A stretch of DNA of 64,000 nucleotides from Bacillus sp. FJAT-18017 (GCF_001278805.1 NZ_CP012602.1:1952001-2016000), one strand, 5' to 3'; shown: positions 21,186 through 31,761, numbered from the stretch's first letter. The notes: generated from the letters alone by a model not told the origin. Made by a program: numbers and translations.

Positions 21186-21590
21186 TTGGAAACAATTATT
21201 CTCTTTATCATCATCGCGGCAATATCAACTTTTTTTGGAAAAGCTAAAGAAAATCCAAACGAGAAAAGACGACGGTCTCTCCCGGAGCTCAAGAAGGAAT
21301 TTCAGGAGGTCTACAAAGAGGTATCCAGGGCTGATATTCCGAAGAGCTTAAAGGAAATTGAACGTCGTACAACAAAAAAGACTGCTGTTCCACAGCCTAA
21401 ACCTGCCGAGCCTTTAAAAATAGCTGATAAAGCCCCTGTAAAAGCGTCCCGGGTCAGTGCAGAACCGGTTCAAGATAAGACAGAAGAGGACCAAATGATT
21501 TCGGTTTCCGAAAAAAATCTGGCAGATGCAGTGGTTTGGGCCGAAATTCTTGGTCCGCCTCGTTCAAAGCGCCCTCACTACAGGAGATAA
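21186..21590 (+). CDS. yqfB: YqfB-position hypothetical membrane-anchored protein
   Basis: I do not recognise a domain. The protein is 134 residues: one hydrophobic N-terminal helix (ETIILFIIIAAISTFF) followed by a charged, partly Pro-rich and probably disordered cytoplasmic tail (PQPKPAEP, PVKASR). The start is a TTG behind AGGAAGGAGG. It occupies the place of yqfB in the B. subtilis sigma-W operon, so the symbol rests on position. A link to the NfeD/FloA microdomain is only an inference from context. Confidence 0.6.
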   Translation: METIILFIIIAAISTFFGKAKENPNEKRRRSLPELKKEFQEVYKEVSRADIPKSLKEIERRTTKKTAVPQPKPAEPLKIADKAPVKASRVSAEPVQDKTEEDQMISVSEKNLADAVVWAEILGPPRSKRPHYRR

Positions 21591-21695
21591 GCTTTTGCTT
21601 GCGTGCAAAAGGCCATGCTAGTCTATAAAAAGGAAAAACATGTGCTAGAATCCCTTTTCATTTCATAAAAATGATGTGAGAGGGGGTTCTTTTTT

Positions 21696-21992
21696 ATGCC
21701 GAAAAAGTTGAGCCAGCGAATGCGGAACTGGATTGCAGCAAGAATGGATCTACCCCAGGATGTCATCATGGATTTGCCGAGAATTACAATGATTGGCCAA
21801 ATCCATATTTATATAGAAAATCACAGGGGACTCCTTTCTTTCACTGACCGTGAATTAAGGCTGATGCTAAAAAAAGGACAGCTCTTAATAAAAGGAAAGG
21901 CATTTGTGATTAAAACAATCCTGCCAGAAGAAATCCTCCTTGAAGGAAAAATTGATCAGGTTGTTTATATAAATGAAGAGGCCGGGGGTTGA
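21696..21992 (+). CDS. yqfC: sporulation protein YqfC
   Basis: A 98-residue protein of the YabP/YqfC family, with the core IHIYIENHRGLLSFTDRELRL. YqfC and YqfD are mother-cell sporulation proteins under sigma-E in B. subtilis; their mechanism is unclear. The ATG follows GAGAGGGGGT. The stop is 2 bases from the yqfD start, so the two genes are translationally close. I could not identify a convincing sigma-E promoter. Confidence 0.93.
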   Translation: MPKKLSQRMRNWIAARMDLPQDVIMDLPRITMIGQIHIYIENHRGLLSFTDRELRLMLKKGQLLIKGKAFVIKTILPEEILLEGKIDQVVYINEEAGG

Positions 21993-21994
21993 CT

Positions 21995-23185
21995 ATGAAG
22001 AATCAGTGGACAGAGTTTTTTACTGGGAAGGTTACTGTAAAGTTGACAGGAAAAGGCTTGGAGCGCTATGTAAATTCTTTGATTAGAAACGGTATTCAGA
22101 TTTGGGATGTCAAACGGAAAGGTCCCGATATCATACTTTTTACAATCAGGCTCCAGGATGCCCTCGAATTACGAAAGCATTCGAGAAACAGGGAATGTAA
22201 GATAACCTTTGTGAGGAAAGGAGGATTTCCTTTTCTCTTTAAAAGATTACTGAAAAATTCTGGGTTCTTGATAGGCGGCCTTCTTTTTTTATTTCTCGTG
22301 ATGTTGTTATCCAATATGGTTTGGGGTATAGAAATAAAAGGTGCACAGCCAGAAACCGAACATCAGATTCGTAAAGAGTTGGACAAGATGGGGGTAAAAA
22401 TTGGACGGGCACAGTTTGCTCTTGATAACGTAGAGGCGATTCAACGGAAATTGACAGACCGGGTAGGTGCAATAACCTGGGTGGGAGTTGAATTACACGG
22501 GACAACCTATCAGCTTCGGGTTGTTGAAAAAAATGAACCTGAGGAACCAGAGTATTATTCACCCCGACACCTTGTTGCAAAAAAAGAAGCAATCATTGTG
22601 AATTATTTTATTGAGAAGGGCCAAAGGCTTTTTGAAGTGAATGACCGTGTCGTTCCTGGCCAGCTGCTGGTTTCAGGTTTATATGGCAGAGAGGGTCAAC
22701 AGGAGCCGGTTTCCTCGATTGGCGAGGTTTGGGGAGAAACATTGTATAAAGCATATGTAGAACTTCCGCTCAATACTACATTCCAGGTTTATAATGGCAA
22801 GGAAAAGCAGAAGCATTATCTCCGTTTCGGGGATTTTAACCTGCCTGTTTGGGGATTTGGAAAAGCAGAATTTAAGGATTTTGAGACGGAGGCTACAGAA
22901 ACCCCTATCAAATTTTTAAAGTGGGAATTGCCTGTCTCCTATGTGAACAAGACAATTCGTGAGCGTGAAGAGGTCAAAAGGGTCTATTCAAGGGAAGAGG
23001 CATTGAATAATGCATTAGATAGGGCTGAAAAGGAAATAAAAAAGCGAATTGATGAAGATGCTATTATAAAAGGGGAAAAAGTTTTACATCAGTCAATTGC
23101 GAATGGTAAAGTAAGACTGTCAATCCTATACACAGTAGTGGAAAATATTGCGATAGGACAACCCATTATCCAAGGAGACTCATGA
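21995..23185 (+). CDS. yqfD: sporulation protein YqfD
   Basis: A 396-residue membrane protein made in the mother cell during sporulation; in homologues loss blocks engulfment-stage events. One clear membrane helix lies at about 91-110 (GFLIGGLLFLFLVMLL), with a cytoplasmic N-terminal part and a large outer domain containing a POTRA-like region. The ATG at 21995 follows GCCGGGGG with good spacing; a TTG two codons upstream is possible. It directly precedes phoH with no gap. Confidence 0.93.
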   Translation: MKNQWTEFFTGKVTVKLTGKGLERYVNSLIRNGIQIWDVKRKGPDIILFTIRLQDALELRKHSRNRECKITFVRKGGFPFLFKRLLKNSGFLIGGLLFLFLVMLLSNMVWGIEIKGAQPETEHQIRKELDKMGVKIGRAQFALDNVEAIQRKLTDRVGAITWVGVELHGTTYQLRVVEKNEPEEPEYYSPRHLVAKKEAIIVNYFIEKGQRLFEVNDRVVPGQLLVSGLYGREGQQEPVSSIGEVWGETLYKAYVELPLNTTFQVYNGKEKQKHYLRFGDFNLPVWGFGKAEFKDFETEATETPIKFLKWELPVSYVNKTIREREEVKRVYSREEALNNALDRAEKEIKKRIDEDAIIKGEKVLHQSIANGKVRLSILYTVVENIAIGQPIIQGDS

Positions 23186-24145
23186 ATGACAGAAAACCTT
23201 AAAAATTTCCAACTACAACTAGATAATCCTAATGAAGCCGTGATGCTTTTTGGCAATTCGGATGCAAACCTGAAGATGATTGAACAGGAATTAAATGTAT
23301 CGATCGTTTCCCGTGGTGAATCGATACATGTCACAGGAACCGAAGAAAATGCTGGGATGGCAGCCGCGGTATTGGAAAAGCTTGTTGGTGTCATAAGAAA
23401 AGGAATTGGCATAAACCAAAGAGATGTGCTCTATGCCGTTGAATTGGCAAGAAAAGGGACGCTTGATTACTTCGAACATCTCTATGATGAGGAAATAGCC
23501 AAGAATGCCAAAGGCAAGTCAATAAGAGTAAAAACAATTGGGCAGCGTTATTATATCAATGCCATGAGAAAAAATGACCTTGTTTTTGGAATCGGTCCAG
23601 CAGGGACGGGAAAAACCTACCTGGCCGTTGTTATGGCTGTTGCTGCGTTAAAGAATGGTACTGCCAATAAAATCATTTTGACAAGGCCGGCTGTTGAAGC
23701 TGGGGAGAGCCTTGGTTTCCTGCCGGGTGATCTGAAGGAAAAGGTGGATCCATATTTGAGGCCACTGTATGATGCGCTGCATGATGTACTGGGTATGGAA
23801 CACACATTGCGGCTAATAGAGCGGGGAACAATTGAAATAGCCCCACTTGCCTATATGAGGGGCAGGACGCTTGATGAGGCGTTTGTCATTCTTGATGAAG
23901 CCCAGAACACAACCCACGCGCAAATGAAAATGTTCCTGACTCGGCTAGGCTTTGGATCAAAAATGGTCATAACTGGAGACAAAACCCAAGTTGATTTACC
24001 TAAAGGAGCAAAATCAGGTTTATTTGCTGCTGAAGAAATATTAGATGGAGTAAAGGGCATCGAATTCATTCGGCTTGAACAAAGCGATGTTGTCCGCCAT
24101 CCTCTTGTCGCACGAATTATTGAAGCATATGGAAAACATGATTAA
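23186..24145 (+). CDS. phoH: PhoH-like ATPase
   Basis: A 319-residue P-loop protein with a Walker A motif GPAGTGKT near residue 140, a DEAQN Walker B motif near 238, and an N-terminal KH-like region that could bind RNA. The cellular role is not settled; RNA helicase or nuclease-linked activity is proposed for relatives. The ATG lies directly after the yqfD stop, behind CAAGGAGA. A terminator follows, which separates it from pgpH. Confidence 0.93.
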   Translation: MTENLKNFQLQLDNPNEAVMLFGNSDANLKMIEQELNVSIVSRGESIHVTGTEENAGMAAAVLEKLVGVIRKGIGINQRDVLYAVELARKGTLDYFEHLYDEEIAKNAKGKSIRVKTIGQRYYINAMRKNDLVFGIGPAGTGKTYLAVVMAVAALKNGTANKIILTRPAVEAGESLGFLPGDLKEKVDPYLRPLYDALHDVLGMEHTLRLIERGTIEIAPLAYMRGRTLDEAFVILDEAQNTTHAQMKMFLTRLGFGSKMVITGDKTQVDLPKGAKSGLFAAEEILDGVKGIEFIRLEQSDVVRHPLVARIIEAYGKHD

Positions 24146-24167
24146 AGCCGCCATTGGCGGCTTTTAT
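24145..24167 (+). terminator. terminator after phoH
   Basis: AAGCCGCC (24145-24152) pairs perfectly with GGCGGCTT (24156-24163) and is followed by TTATTG. The stem begins in the phoH stop codon. Confidence 0.8.
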
Positions 24168-24231
24168 TGTTAGAAAAATATAAATTGATGAACATTCAGG
24201 GAAAAGCAAATTTGCAAATCTTTTAATTTAA

Positions 24232-24260
24232 GTGAAACTTCCTGTAAAAACTGGTATGAT
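24232..24260 (+). promoter_or_regulatory. possible promoter of pgpH-ybeY-dgkA
   Basis: GTGAAA (24232-24237), 17 bases, TATGAT (24255-24260), about 70 bases before pgpH. The -35 box is weak. Confidence 0.45.
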
Positions 24261-24329
24261 TTTTAAAAAGACATTTGGTTTTTTATAAAATGATGAAATT
24301 ATCCAGTTGGTTGGGAGGGGGAACGCACA

Positions 24330-26510
24330 ATGGACTTGCTGCAAAAACAATTCCAAAAGGTGAAGCGGCTGCTTGACCTTGCTTTCTTCCGGGTCTTGTT
24401 TTTTTCATTGCTCGGAATCATCCTGTTCGTTTCCTTATACAACAACGTCAAGCCCGATCAATTGAGCATTAACCTTTTTGATGTCGCAGATAGAACTGTT
24501 GTATCCCCTGTCACTGTTGAGGATAAGGAAAGCACTGAACGAAAACGTCAGGAAGAGCTTGACCGGGTTCAGGGAATTTACACTGTCAAAACCGAGTATG
24601 CCAAAAATCAAGTGGACCTAGTTGCTTCAATTTTTGATTCCGCAATAGAATTAAATACTGAAATTCAGCAGGATTTAAAAGAAGAACAAGAGAACAATCC
24701 AAAAGAAGAGCCTACTCCTCCCCCTAAGGAACCTACTGTTTCTGAAAAAGTAAAAATGTTAAAGGAAAAGCTGACGCAATCCGTGGTTGAAGACTTGCCT
24801 GAAGAGGTGTTCACCGGTCTCGTTTCAGCTAACAATGGGCAGCTTTCAATAGCAAAAGACCTGACTATGACTGCAATCAATAATGCCATGGAACAACCAA
24901 TACCGGCAGATGAAGTCGAGAATGCGAAGAAAAAAGTCGAGGAAGAATTGAACTTCTCAACTCTGGATGCCGGACTGAAACGGGCTTCCATTCAATTGGG
25001 AAGGTTCGCGGTAATACAAAATGAATTTTTTGATCCTCAGGCTACAGAAGAGGCAAGAAGGCAAACGGCAGAGGCTGTGGAGCCTGTCAAGATTCTCGAA
25101 GGCCAAATCATAGTTAGCGAAGGAGATCTCGTCAACCGTGAGATTTACCGGCAGCTAAAGCTCGTTGGCTTGCTTGATAGCGAAAATTCAGCACGTCCGT
25201 TCATTGGGCTTGTTCTGTTGATTATCATTATCCTCGGTTCAATTTATTATTATTTTTCACAGCAAAAAGATTCAGCAGATAAAAGGCAAACCAACCTGCT
25301 TTTGTTCGGGATGATATTTTCTTTTTCAATCATTATTATGAAAATCGTCAGCTTGTTCCAGGTATTCAATCATGATGGGACGTTTTATTTATTTCCGGCG
25401 GCAATGGCAGGAATCATTATAAGTATTCTTATAGATGAAAAGCTTGCCTGGATGATGGCCATAATCCAAAGTATTTGTGGAAGCATTATTTTCAATGAGG
25501 AAATGGCAGGAGCGCTCAATATGTCCGCGGGAATTTATATATTAGTTGGTGGCCTCGCGGCTACTCTCATTTTAAAGGACCATCATGACAGATCAAAAAT
25601 CATGACGGCTGGGATGTTGGTATCGGCAGTAAACTTGGGTATGATTTTTTCACTAGTACTGCTCAGAAACGCGCAGTATAGCGGACTTGAGTATGGGATG
25701 TTCGTCCTGTTTGGCATTGTTTCGGGCTTATTGGCTGCTATTCTGGCTATGGGATTATTGCCATTCTTCGAAACAAGCTTTGGAATTCTTTCTACGATGA
25801 AGTTAATTGAATTGTCCAACCCAAATCATCCGCTCCTAAGGAAGATATTAACAGAAGCACCAGGCACGTATCATCATAGCGTTATGGTTGCCAACTTGTC
25901 TGAGGCTGCATGTGAAGCAATTGGGGCCAACGGACTTCTTGCAAGAGTAGGATGTTACTATCATGATATTGGAAAAACAAAAAGACCGTTATTTTTCATT
26001 GAAAATCAGATGAATAGAGAAAATCCGCATGATAGACTAACTCCCGAGAAAAGTGCGCAAATTATTATTGCCCATGCTACGGACGGTGCTGCGATGCTAA
26101 GGAAGCACAAAATGCCAAGGGAAATTGTTGATATCGCTGAGCAGCATCATGGAACGTCGCTAATCAAATATTTTTATCATAAAGCAGTACAAGCCGGGGC
26201 TGTTGATGAGTCAGAGTATAGGTACCCTGGCCCTAAACCACAAACGAAAGAAGCCGCAATCATCGGGATTGCAGATAGTGTTGAAGCCGCTGTCCGTTCA
26301 ACCGGCCAACCCACAACAGAGCAAATTGAATCGATTGTCCATTCAATTGTTTCGGACAGGCTCCAGGACGGGCAGCTGAACGAATGTGATTTAACGCTTA
26401 AGGAAGTGAACCTTGTCTCTCACATACTTTGTGAGACGCTAAAGGGTTTTTTCCATCGGAGGATTGAGTATCCTACCGAAACGACAAAACAAAATGTGAG
26501 GCAGGCATGA
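24330..26510 (+). CDS. pgpH: cyclic-di-AMP phosphodiesterase PgpH
   Basis: PgpH is a 7TM-HD membrane protein that degrades the second messenger c-di-AMP, which controls potassium and cell-wall balance. The protein is 726 residues: a first helix at about 18-38, a large extracellular domain to about 285, seven further helices (about 290-480) and a cytoplasmic HD domain with H545-D546 in YHDIGKT. The ATG follows GGGAGGGGG. The stop overlaps the ybeY start by four bases (ATGA), so they are coupled. Confidence 0.94.
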   Translation: MDLLQKQFQKVKRLLDLAFFRVLFFSLLGIILFVSLYNNVKPDQLSINLFDVADRTVVSPVTVEDKESTERKRQEELDRVQGIYTVKTEYAKNQVDLVASIFDSAIELNTEIQQDLKEEQENNPKEEPTPPPKEPTVSEKVKMLKEKLTQSVVEDLPEEVFTGLVSANNGQLSIAKDLTMTAINNAMEQPIPADEVENAKKKVEEELNFSTLDAGLKRASIQLGRFAVIQNEFFDPQATEEARRQTAEAVEPVKILEGQIIVSEGDLVNREIYRQLKLVGLLDSENSARPFIGLVLLIIIILGSIYYYFSQQKDSADKRQTNLLLFGMIFSFSIIIMKIVSLFQVFNHDGTFYLFPAAMAGIIISILIDEKLAWMMAIIQSICGSIIFNEEMAGALNMSAGIYILVGGLAATLILKDHHDRSKIMTAGMLVSAVNLGMIFSLVLLRNAQYSGLEYGMFVLFGIVSGLLAAILAMGLLPFFETSFGILSTMKLIELSNPNHPLLRKILTEAPGTYHHSVMVANLSEAACEAIGANGLLARVGCYYHDIGKTKRPLFFIENQMNRENPHDRLTPEKSAQIIIAHATDGAAMLRKHKMPREIVDIAEQHHGTSLIKYFYHKAVQAGAVDESEYRYPGPKPQTKEAAIIGIADSVEAAVRSTGQPTTEQIESIVHSIVSDRLQDGQLNECDLTLKEVNLVSHILCETLKGFFHRRIEYPTETTKQNVRQA

Positions 26511-26980
26511 GTATGATTATAGATTTTTTGGATGAAACAAATGAGGTCGCGGAAGAGAGTATTTCCCAGGTTGAACTCTTGCTTCAATTTACTGCGCGTA
26601 AGATGAAGGTAGAAGAAAGCAGTGAAGTGTCGGTCACGTTTGTAAATAATGCTCGTATTCATGAAATTAATCTGGAATACAGGCATAAGGATGCACCGAC
26701 AGATGTCATTTCGTTTCCAATGGAGGAACCAGGGGAAGGTGAAATAGAGATTAGTGGTGCTGATATGCCCCGAGTACTTGGTGATATTATTATTTCAATT
26801 GAACGGGCGGAAGAGCAGGCCGCCGAATACGGACACTCTTTTGCGAGGGAGCTCGGGTTCCTGGCCGTCCATGGCTTCCTCCATCTTCTTGGATATGATC
26901 ATGAAACGAAGGAGGAGGAAACAGAAATGTTTTCCCTTCAGAAGGAAATCCTTGATGAATTCGGGCTTGCAAGGGAATAA
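26507..26980 (+). CDS. ybeY: endoribonuclease YbeY
   Basis: YbeY is a single-strand RNA endonuclease needed for 16S rRNA 3'-end maturation and ribosome quality control. The protein is 157 residues with the zinc-binding motif [11 protein letters not shown] near 120-130. The ATG overlaps the pgpH stop; [11 protein letters not shown] matches the B. subtilis start MSLLIDFIDET. Its end overlaps the dgkA start by 26 bases. Confidence 0.96.
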   Translation: MSMIIDFLDETNEVAEESISQVELLLQFTARKMKVEESSEVSVTFVNNARIHEINLEYRHKDAPTDVISFPMEEPGEGEIEISGADMPRVLGDIIISIERAEEQAAEYGHSFARELGFLAVHGFLHLLGYDHETKEEETEMFSLQKEILDEFGLARE

Positions 26981-27350
26981 CCGTTTTCGTCCAGCCAGGA
27001 TGATAAAGTCCTTTGGATATGCATTTTCAGGAATTGCAGGTGCTGTCAGGAAGGAAGGAAATATCCAAATCCATATTTCAATTTCAATCATTGTGGTGAT
27101 TCTTTCAATTGCAACCTCCATTTCGAGGATGGAATGGCTTTTTGTCCTTATGGCAATTGGCGGCATGCTATCACTTGAATTAGTAAACACAGCCATTGAA
27201 CGGACTGTGGATTTGGTTACGAAGGATTTTCATCCACTTGCCAAACAGGCGAAGGATATTGCCGCAGGGGCAGTTTTAATTTATGCGGTTTTATCTGTCC
27301 TGATAGGGTTGATTATCTTTATCCCAAAAGTGATGAAATGGTTTATATAA
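26955..27350 (+). CDS. dgkA: undecaprenol kinase / diacylglycerol kinase family
   Basis: In Gram-positive bacteria this small membrane kinase phosphorylates undecaprenol, feeding the lipid carrier pool of cell-wall synthesis. The protein is 131 residues with three membrane helices and the family motif [13 protein letters not shown]. The ATG at 26955 lies within the end of ybeY behind GAAGGAAA; a much longer upstream frame is overlap only. A terminator follows. In B. subtilis cdd comes next, but here repeats take its place. Confidence 0.92.
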   Translation: MNSGLQGNNRFRPARMIKSFGYAFSGIAGAVRKEGNIQIHISISIIVVILSIATSISRMEWLFVLMAIGGMLSLELVNTAIERTVDLVTKDFHPLAKQAKDIAAGAVLIYAVLSVLIGLIIFIPKVMKWFI

Positions 27351-27351
27351 G

Positions 27352-27371
27352 CCGGGCTGTGCCCGGTTTTT
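27352..27371 (+). terminator. terminator after dgkA
   Basis: CCGGGC (27352-27357), loop TGT, GCCCGG (27361-27366), then TTTTT. Confidence 0.85.
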
Positions 27372-27430
27372 ATATTTAAGGAAATTATAAATTTCAATTG
27401 AGGATAACTTTTTTTACTGAGCGTATCTAC

Positions 27431-27734
27431 GTCTAGCTCCACAAGGAAAGCTTCCCCGAAAATGGATCGCACGAAATTACGCGATAGCTCACTGGACGCG
27501 TGCGCAAACTTCAGGCCTCCTCCCTACGATAAGTCATGCACGAATGCGCTATCGCTCTTCGTGATTCCTTTACCCCACCTTAAAGGACAGTAGGCCTCCT
27601 TCGTAGGCAACTGTCGCTAAAGGTCCGATTCATTCACCTAACCATCCAGCAAAAAACGCTGATGGAAGGTTTATTTTATCTCAGTCGAAGTCCCTCCATT
27701 TTGTACGGCGATGACCAAGGCACTTGCGCTTTTG
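27431..27734. repeat. long copy of dispersed element, type I
   Basis: It begins GTCTAGCTCC and ends ACTTGCGCTTTTGT, as the copies at 46077 and 50406 do. It shares with the 50406 copy the stretches CTACGATAAGTCAT, CGTGATTCCTTTA and TCCATTTTGTACGGCGATGA. It differs by an extra block of about 106 bases (27573-27678). It fills most of the 650-base gap between dgkA and era; I see no gene there. Confidence 0.85.
27573..27678. repeat. insertion inside the type I copy before era
   Basis: Compared with the 50406 copy, 106 extra bases interrupt the join CCTTTA|TCTCAG, and TTTA is present at both borders. The insert contains short inverted repeats (ACAGT/ACTGT and CCATCCAGC/GCTGATGG). It looks like a small non-coding insertion. 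Confidence 0.6.
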
Positions 27735-27845
27735 TTCAGTGATTTGAAAACGGAACACCAATACGCTACAATGACCTGAAAGATAGTTTATCGCTATCAT
27801 TTTGTGAAAATTCGAAATTTTTATATTACGATTTGTTTGCAAAGG

Positions 27846-27874
27846 GTGAAACGTTTGTTTTTTTAGGGTAAAAT
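27846..27874 (+). promoter_or_regulatory. possible promoter of era
   Basis: GTGAAA (27846-27851), 17 bases, TAAAAT (27869-27874). It lies between the repeat element and era, giving a leader of about 130 bases. Confidence 0.4.
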
Positions 27875-28008
27875 AGAAGTACGTTTAAAAACCTTTTTAG
27901 TGGACTATCTGCTTTAGGCCAGGAAAGTGGTTTTACTCAACTTTAAACGAGGAATAAAACAACCAGGAGACATCGTTTCAGGTGTCATGTACCGGAGGAT
28001 TTGTAGGA

Positions 28009-28932
28009 ATGATAAACGCTAGCGGAGAAGGAAAAGGATTTAAGTCAGGTTTTATCTCGATTATCGGGAGGCCAAATGTTGGAAAATCAACATTTTTGAA
28101 TAGGGTCATTGGCCAAAAAATTGCCATAATGAGCGATAAGCCACAGACTACAAGAAATAAGGTTCAGGGTGTATTGACGCAGGAGGATGCACAGCTTATT
28201 TTCATTGATACACCAGGGATCCATAAACCGAAGCACAAATTGGGCGATTTTATGATGAAGGTAGCCCAGAATACATTGAAGGAAGTGGACCTGGTCTTAT
28301 TTATGGTCAGTGCGGAAGAAGGGTTTGGCAGAGGGGAAGAATTTATCCTTGAAAAATTCCAAACCATAAAGACTCCGATATTCCTAATCATAAATAAAAT
28401 TGACAAGGTGCATCCTGATCAGTTGTTGAAAATAATTGATAGCTATAAGGAAAGGCACCCATTTAAGGAAATTGTCCCAATTTCGGCACTTGAAGGCAAT
28501 AACGTTGACCGATTGCTGCAGCAAATCAAGGAGTATGTGCCTGAGGGGCCGCAATTTTATCCGGCCGATCAGGTCACGGATCATCCCGAAAGGTTTATCG
28601 TTTCCGAATTGATCCGGGAAAAGGCTCTTCATCTAACCCGTGAAGAAGTGCCTCACTCGCTTGCAGTAGTAATTGAAAAAATGGAACGGGACCCTAATAA
28701 AGACATGGTCCATGTTATGGCTACAATCATAGTCGAAAGGGATTCCCAAAAAGGAATTATCATTGGTAAGCAGGGTGGCATGCTGAAGGAAATCGGCAAA
28801 AGGGCCAGAGTGGATATTGAAAACCTGTTGGGATCTAAAGTCTTTCTTGAATTATGGGTTAAAGTTCAGAAGGACTGGCGCAATAAAATGACCCAGCTCC
28901 GGGATTATGGATTCCGCGAAGATGAGTATTAG
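28009..28932 (+). CDS. era: GTPase Era
   Basis: Era is an essential GTPase that binds the 3' end of 16S rRNA and helps complete the 30S subunit. The protein is 307 residues: G1 GRPNVGKS at 20-27, DTPG in G3, NKID in G4, and a C-terminal KH domain with [13 protein letters not shown]. The ATG at 28009 has GGAGG about 10 bases upstream; an in-frame GTG at 27982 lies before that site. The recO gene follows after yqzL, the usual order. Confidence 0.96.
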   Translation: MINASGEGKGFKSGFISIIGRPNVGKSTFLNRVIGQKIAIMSDKPQTTRNKVQGVLTQEDAQLIFIDTPGIHKPKHKLGDFMMKVAQNTLKEVDLVLFMVSAEEGFGRGEEFILEKFQTIKTPIFLIINKIDKVHPDQLLKIIDSYKERHPFKEIVPISALEGNNVDRLLQQIKEYVPEGPQFYPADQVTDHPERFIVSELIREKALHLTREEVPHSLAVVIEKMERDPNKDMVHVMATIIVERDSQKGIIIGKQGGMLKEIGKRARVDIENLLGSKVFLELWVKVQKDWRNKMTQLRDYGFREDEY

Positions 28933-29088
28933 GCCCACTTTACCAGACTATTACCGTTTTTGCAGGTTTATGCATGTTCATGTTTAACAATATTTTCGTC
29001 TAATTATTTTTGGATGGCAGGCTATGATAAATGTAAATCAGGAATGAAGTAACGAGCTAGTCTATATTAAGAAAGGATGGGGTTTTCG

Positions 29089-29232
29089 ATGTTGGATTTT
29101 ACCTGGAAAGTCTTTAGTCAGACAGGTAATATTGACACATATCTTCTCTTCAAGGAAATGGAGAAGGACAAAACAGAAATTCCCGGTAATCTGGATGATG
29201 AGCTAGCGCAAGTCGATTTTCCTGTTTCATAA
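29089..29232 (+). CDS. yqzL: YqzL family protein
   Basis: A 47-residue protein starting [21 protein letters not shown] with no membrane segment. It is conserved between era and recO in Bacillus, where it is called YqzL; its function is unknown. The ATG follows AAAGGATGGGG. It is 29 bases before recO and probably transcribed with it. Confidence 0.88.
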   Translation: MLDFTWKVFSQTGNIDTYLLFKEMEKDKTEIPGNLDDELAQVDFPVS

Positions 29233-29261
29233 GTTTGTCCAAAACCTGGATGGTGACTGAG

Positions 29262-30014
29262 ATGCTCGAAAAATGTGAAGGCATCATCATACGGACAACC
29301 GATTATGCTGAAACAAACAAGGTTGTTACATTGTATACCAGAGAACGAGGAAAGATTGGAGTAATGGCGCGGGGAGCCAAAAAGCCTAACAGCCGGCTTT
29401 CCGCCATTACTCAATTATTGACGCATGGCTACTTCCTTGTCCAAAAAGGAAGCGGTCTTGGCACTTTGCAGCAAGGTGAAATGATTTCCTCTATGAGGTC
29501 AATACGCGGGGATATTTTCCTGACTGCATATGCGAGCTATGTTTCCGAATTAACTGATAAGGCGACCGATGACAGCAAGGCGAATCCTTATCTTTATGAG
29601 CTTCTCCTGCAGACGCTCATTTGCTTTGACGAAGGATATGACCCTGAAGTGATTACAATGATTTATGAGATGAAGATCTTAAATGTATTGGGCCTTTATC
29701 CGGTACTTGATCAATGTTCCGTTTGTGGAAGCACTGACGGGCATTTTTCTTTTTCCATCAGAGAAGGCGGGTTTATTTGCCACCGCTGCCTTGAGAAGGA
29801 TCCGTACCACTATAAAATTTCTCAGGCTGCCGCAAAGCTGCTTCGCCTTTTTTATCATTTTGATCTGTCGCGGCTTGGGAATATCTCGGTAAAGCAGGAA
29901 ACGAAAGATGAATTAAAGAAACTGATTTCTGCTTATTATGAGGAATATTCCGGTTTAAACCTTAAGTCAAAAAAGTTCCTGAATTCAATGGACAGCTTTC
30001 GCGGCATGCTTTAA
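29262..30014 (+). CDS. recO: DNA repair protein RecO
   Basis: RecO anneals single strands and, with RecR, loads RecA onto SSB-coated DNA in gap repair. The protein is 250 residues: an N-terminal OB fold ([16 protein letters not shown]) and a helical domain with a four-Cys zinc site, C-SV-C in the middle (CSVCGS) and CHRC. The ATG at 29262 gives the conserved start MLEKCEG; a TTG at 29235 adds an unsupported extension. Confidence 0.95.
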   Translation: MLEKCEGIIIRTTDYAETNKVVTLYTRERGKIGVMARGAKKPNSRLSAITQLLTHGYFLVQKGSGLGTLQQGEMISSMRSIRGDIFLTAYASYVSELTDKATDDSKANPYLYELLLQTLICFDEGYDPEVITMIYEMKILNVLGLYPVLDQCSVCGSTDGHFSFSIREGGFICHRCLEKDPYHYKISQAAAKLLRLFYHFDLSRLGNISVKQETKDELKKLISAYYEEYSGLNLKSKKFLNSMDSFRGML

Positions 30015-30021
30015 CCATTGG

Positions 30022-30050
30022 TTGACATTGTCTTTCTTTTTCGCTACTAT
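30022..30050 (+). promoter_or_regulatory. sigma-A promoter of the glycyl-tRNA synthetase T-box
   Basis: TTGACA (30022-30027), 17 bases, TACTAT (30045-30050), placing the RNA start near 30057 at the beginning of the T-box leader. Confidence 0.8.
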
Positions 30051-30056
30051 TTTTTT

Positions 30057-30285
30057 AAGAACCAATTATATAACCGCATTGAAGGAAAGAAGTACCTGTT
30101 ACTTTCTGCGAAAAGCGAGCCCGGGGTGGTGAAAGCCGGGTGGCAGTAAACACAGGGAAAGGCAGTCCTGAGCGGCCTGAATTAGAAAGTGGCTGTGAAT
30201 TAGCAGCAAATAGGGTGGAACCGCGGGTAACTCTCGTCCCTATGCCGATTAGGCATAGAGTCGGGAGTTTTTATTTTTCTGCTGG
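30057..30285 (+). promoter_or_regulatory. T-box riboswitch for glycyl-tRNA synthetase
   Basis: The leader carries the conserved T-box AGGGTGGAACCGCGGG (30212-30227), which pairs with the acceptor end of uncharged tRNA. It is preceded by stem I with the typical AGCGAGCC...GGTGAAAGCC pattern and followed by a terminator stem (about 30229-30269) with T tract. Uncharged tRNA-Gly would favour the antiterminator and switch on the downstream gene. I could not fix the specifier codon with certainty; GGC occurs in the expected region. Confidence 0.92.
30229..30279 (+). terminator. T-box leader terminator
   Basis: AACTCTCG and the following CTATGCC pair with GGCATAG and CGGGAGTT, then TTTATTTTT. It competes with the antiterminator formed by the T-box sequence. 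Confidence 0.85.
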
Positions 30286-30342
30286 AATTTCCAGCCTTTC
30301 CTAACACGCACAACCTTATTAAATAAAAAGGAGAAATGAAGA

Positions 30343-31725
30343 ATGACAGTTACAATGGAACAAATCGTATCACATGCGAAGCATAGAGGCTTCGTCTTCC
30401 CGGGTTCTGAAATTTATGGCGGTCTTGCAAACACTTGGGACTATGGGCCACTGGGAGTGGAGCTAAAGAACAATATTAAAAAAGCATGGTGGAAAAAGTT
30501 TGTTCAGGAATCACCGTATAATGTTGGCGTAGACGCTGCAATTTTAATGAATCCGCGCACATGGGAAGCTTCAGGTCATATCGGCAATTTTAATGATCCT
30601 ATGATTGATTGTAAAAACTGCAAAGCAAGACACCGCGCAGATAAATTGATTGAAAACGCCCTGGATCAAAAGGGTATTGAACTTATCGTAGATGGCCTTC
30701 CTTTTGAAAAAATGGAAGAGTTAATTAAGGAACATGACATAGCATGCCCTGATTGTGGCAGTAAGGAATTCACGGGCATCCGCCAATTTAATTTGATGTT
30801 CAAGACCTTCCAGGGTGTAACGGAAACAAGTACGAATGAAATTTTCCTGCGCCCGGAAACGGCTCAAGGTATTTTTGTGAACTTTAAGAACATCCAACGG
30901 ACGATGAGAAAAAAGTTGCCATTTGGCATCGCCCAAATAGGCAAAAGCTTCAGGAATGAAATTACCCCTGGTAACTTCACATTCCGTACACGGGAATTTG
31001 AACAAATGGAGCTTGAGTTCTTCTGCAAGCCAGGAACAGAACTTGAATGGTTTTCATATTGGAAGGATTTTGCAGAGAAATGGCTTATTTCTCTTGGCAT
31101 CAAAGAAAATAATCTAAGGCTGCGCGACCATTCTGAAGATGAGCTTTCCCATTATAGCAACGCAACTACAGACTTTGAATATAAGTTTCCATTTGGATGG
31201 GGTGAACTTTGGGGTGTTGCTTCACGTACCGATTACGATTTAAAACAGCACATGCAATTTTCTGGTGAGGATTTCCATTATCTTGACACTGAAACCAATG
31301 AAAAGTTTGTCCCATATTGTATCGAGCCATCCCTTGGCGCTGACCGGGTAACGCTTGCTTATTTGATTGATGCTTATGAGGAGGAACAGCTTGAAGACGG
31401 CACATCGAGAACTGTCATGCATCTCCATCCTGCTATTGCACCATTCAAGGCAGCGATTCTCCCATTATCGAAGAAGCTTTCTGAGCCGGCTCGTGAAATC
31501 TTTGCAAACCTGGCCAAGGACTTCATGGTTGATTTTGACGAGGCAGGTTCCATCGGGAAACGATATCGACGCCATGATGAAATAGGTACGCCATATTGCA
31601 TCACAGTGGATTTCGATACTGCAGAAGATCAACAAGTAACGGTCCGAGATCGTGATACAATGGTTCAAACTCGAGTACCGATTTCCGAGTTGGCTGGTTT
31701 CCTTCAGGAAAGAATTCAATTTTAG
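30343..31725 (+). CDS. glyS: glycyl-tRNA synthetase, single-chain (alpha2) type
   Basis: It charges tRNA-Gly with glycine. The protein is 460 residues, a class II synthetase of the eukaryote/archaea-like homodimeric type; B. subtilis instead uses the two-subunit GlyQ/GlyS. Visible parts: an N-terminal motif [17 protein letters not shown], the zinc-site CKNC and CPDC pairs, motif 2 ([21 protein letters not shown], only in part diagnostic), motif 3 (SLGADR) and an anticodon-binding domain from about 350. The ATG follows AAGGAGAAA. It is controlled by the T-box upstream. Confidence 0.96.
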   Translation: MTVTMEQIVSHAKHRGFVFPGSEIYGGLANTWDYGPLGVELKNNIKKAWWKKFVQESPYNVGVDAAILMNPRTWEASGHIGNFNDPMIDCKNCKARHRADKLIENALDQKGIELIVDGLPFEKMEELIKEHDIACPDCGSKEFTGIRQFNLMFKTFQGVTETSTNEIFLRPETAQGIFVNFKNIQRTMRKKLPFGIAQIGKSFRNEITPGNFTFRTREFEQMELEFFCKPGTELEWFSYWKDFAEKWLISLGIKENNLRLRDHSEDELSHYSNATTDFEYKFPFGWGELWGVASRTDYDLKQHMQFSGEDFHYLDTETNEKFVPYCIEPSLGADRVTLAYLIDAYEEEQLEDGTSRTVMHLHPAIAPFKAAILPLSKKLSEPAREIFANLAKDFMVDFDEAGSIGKRYRRHDEIGTPYCITVDFDTAEDQQVTVRDRDTMVQTRVPISELAGFLQERIQF

Positions 31726-31761
31726 ATTGATGGTTTGATTAGAGAATGGTGGTGAAAGAAC

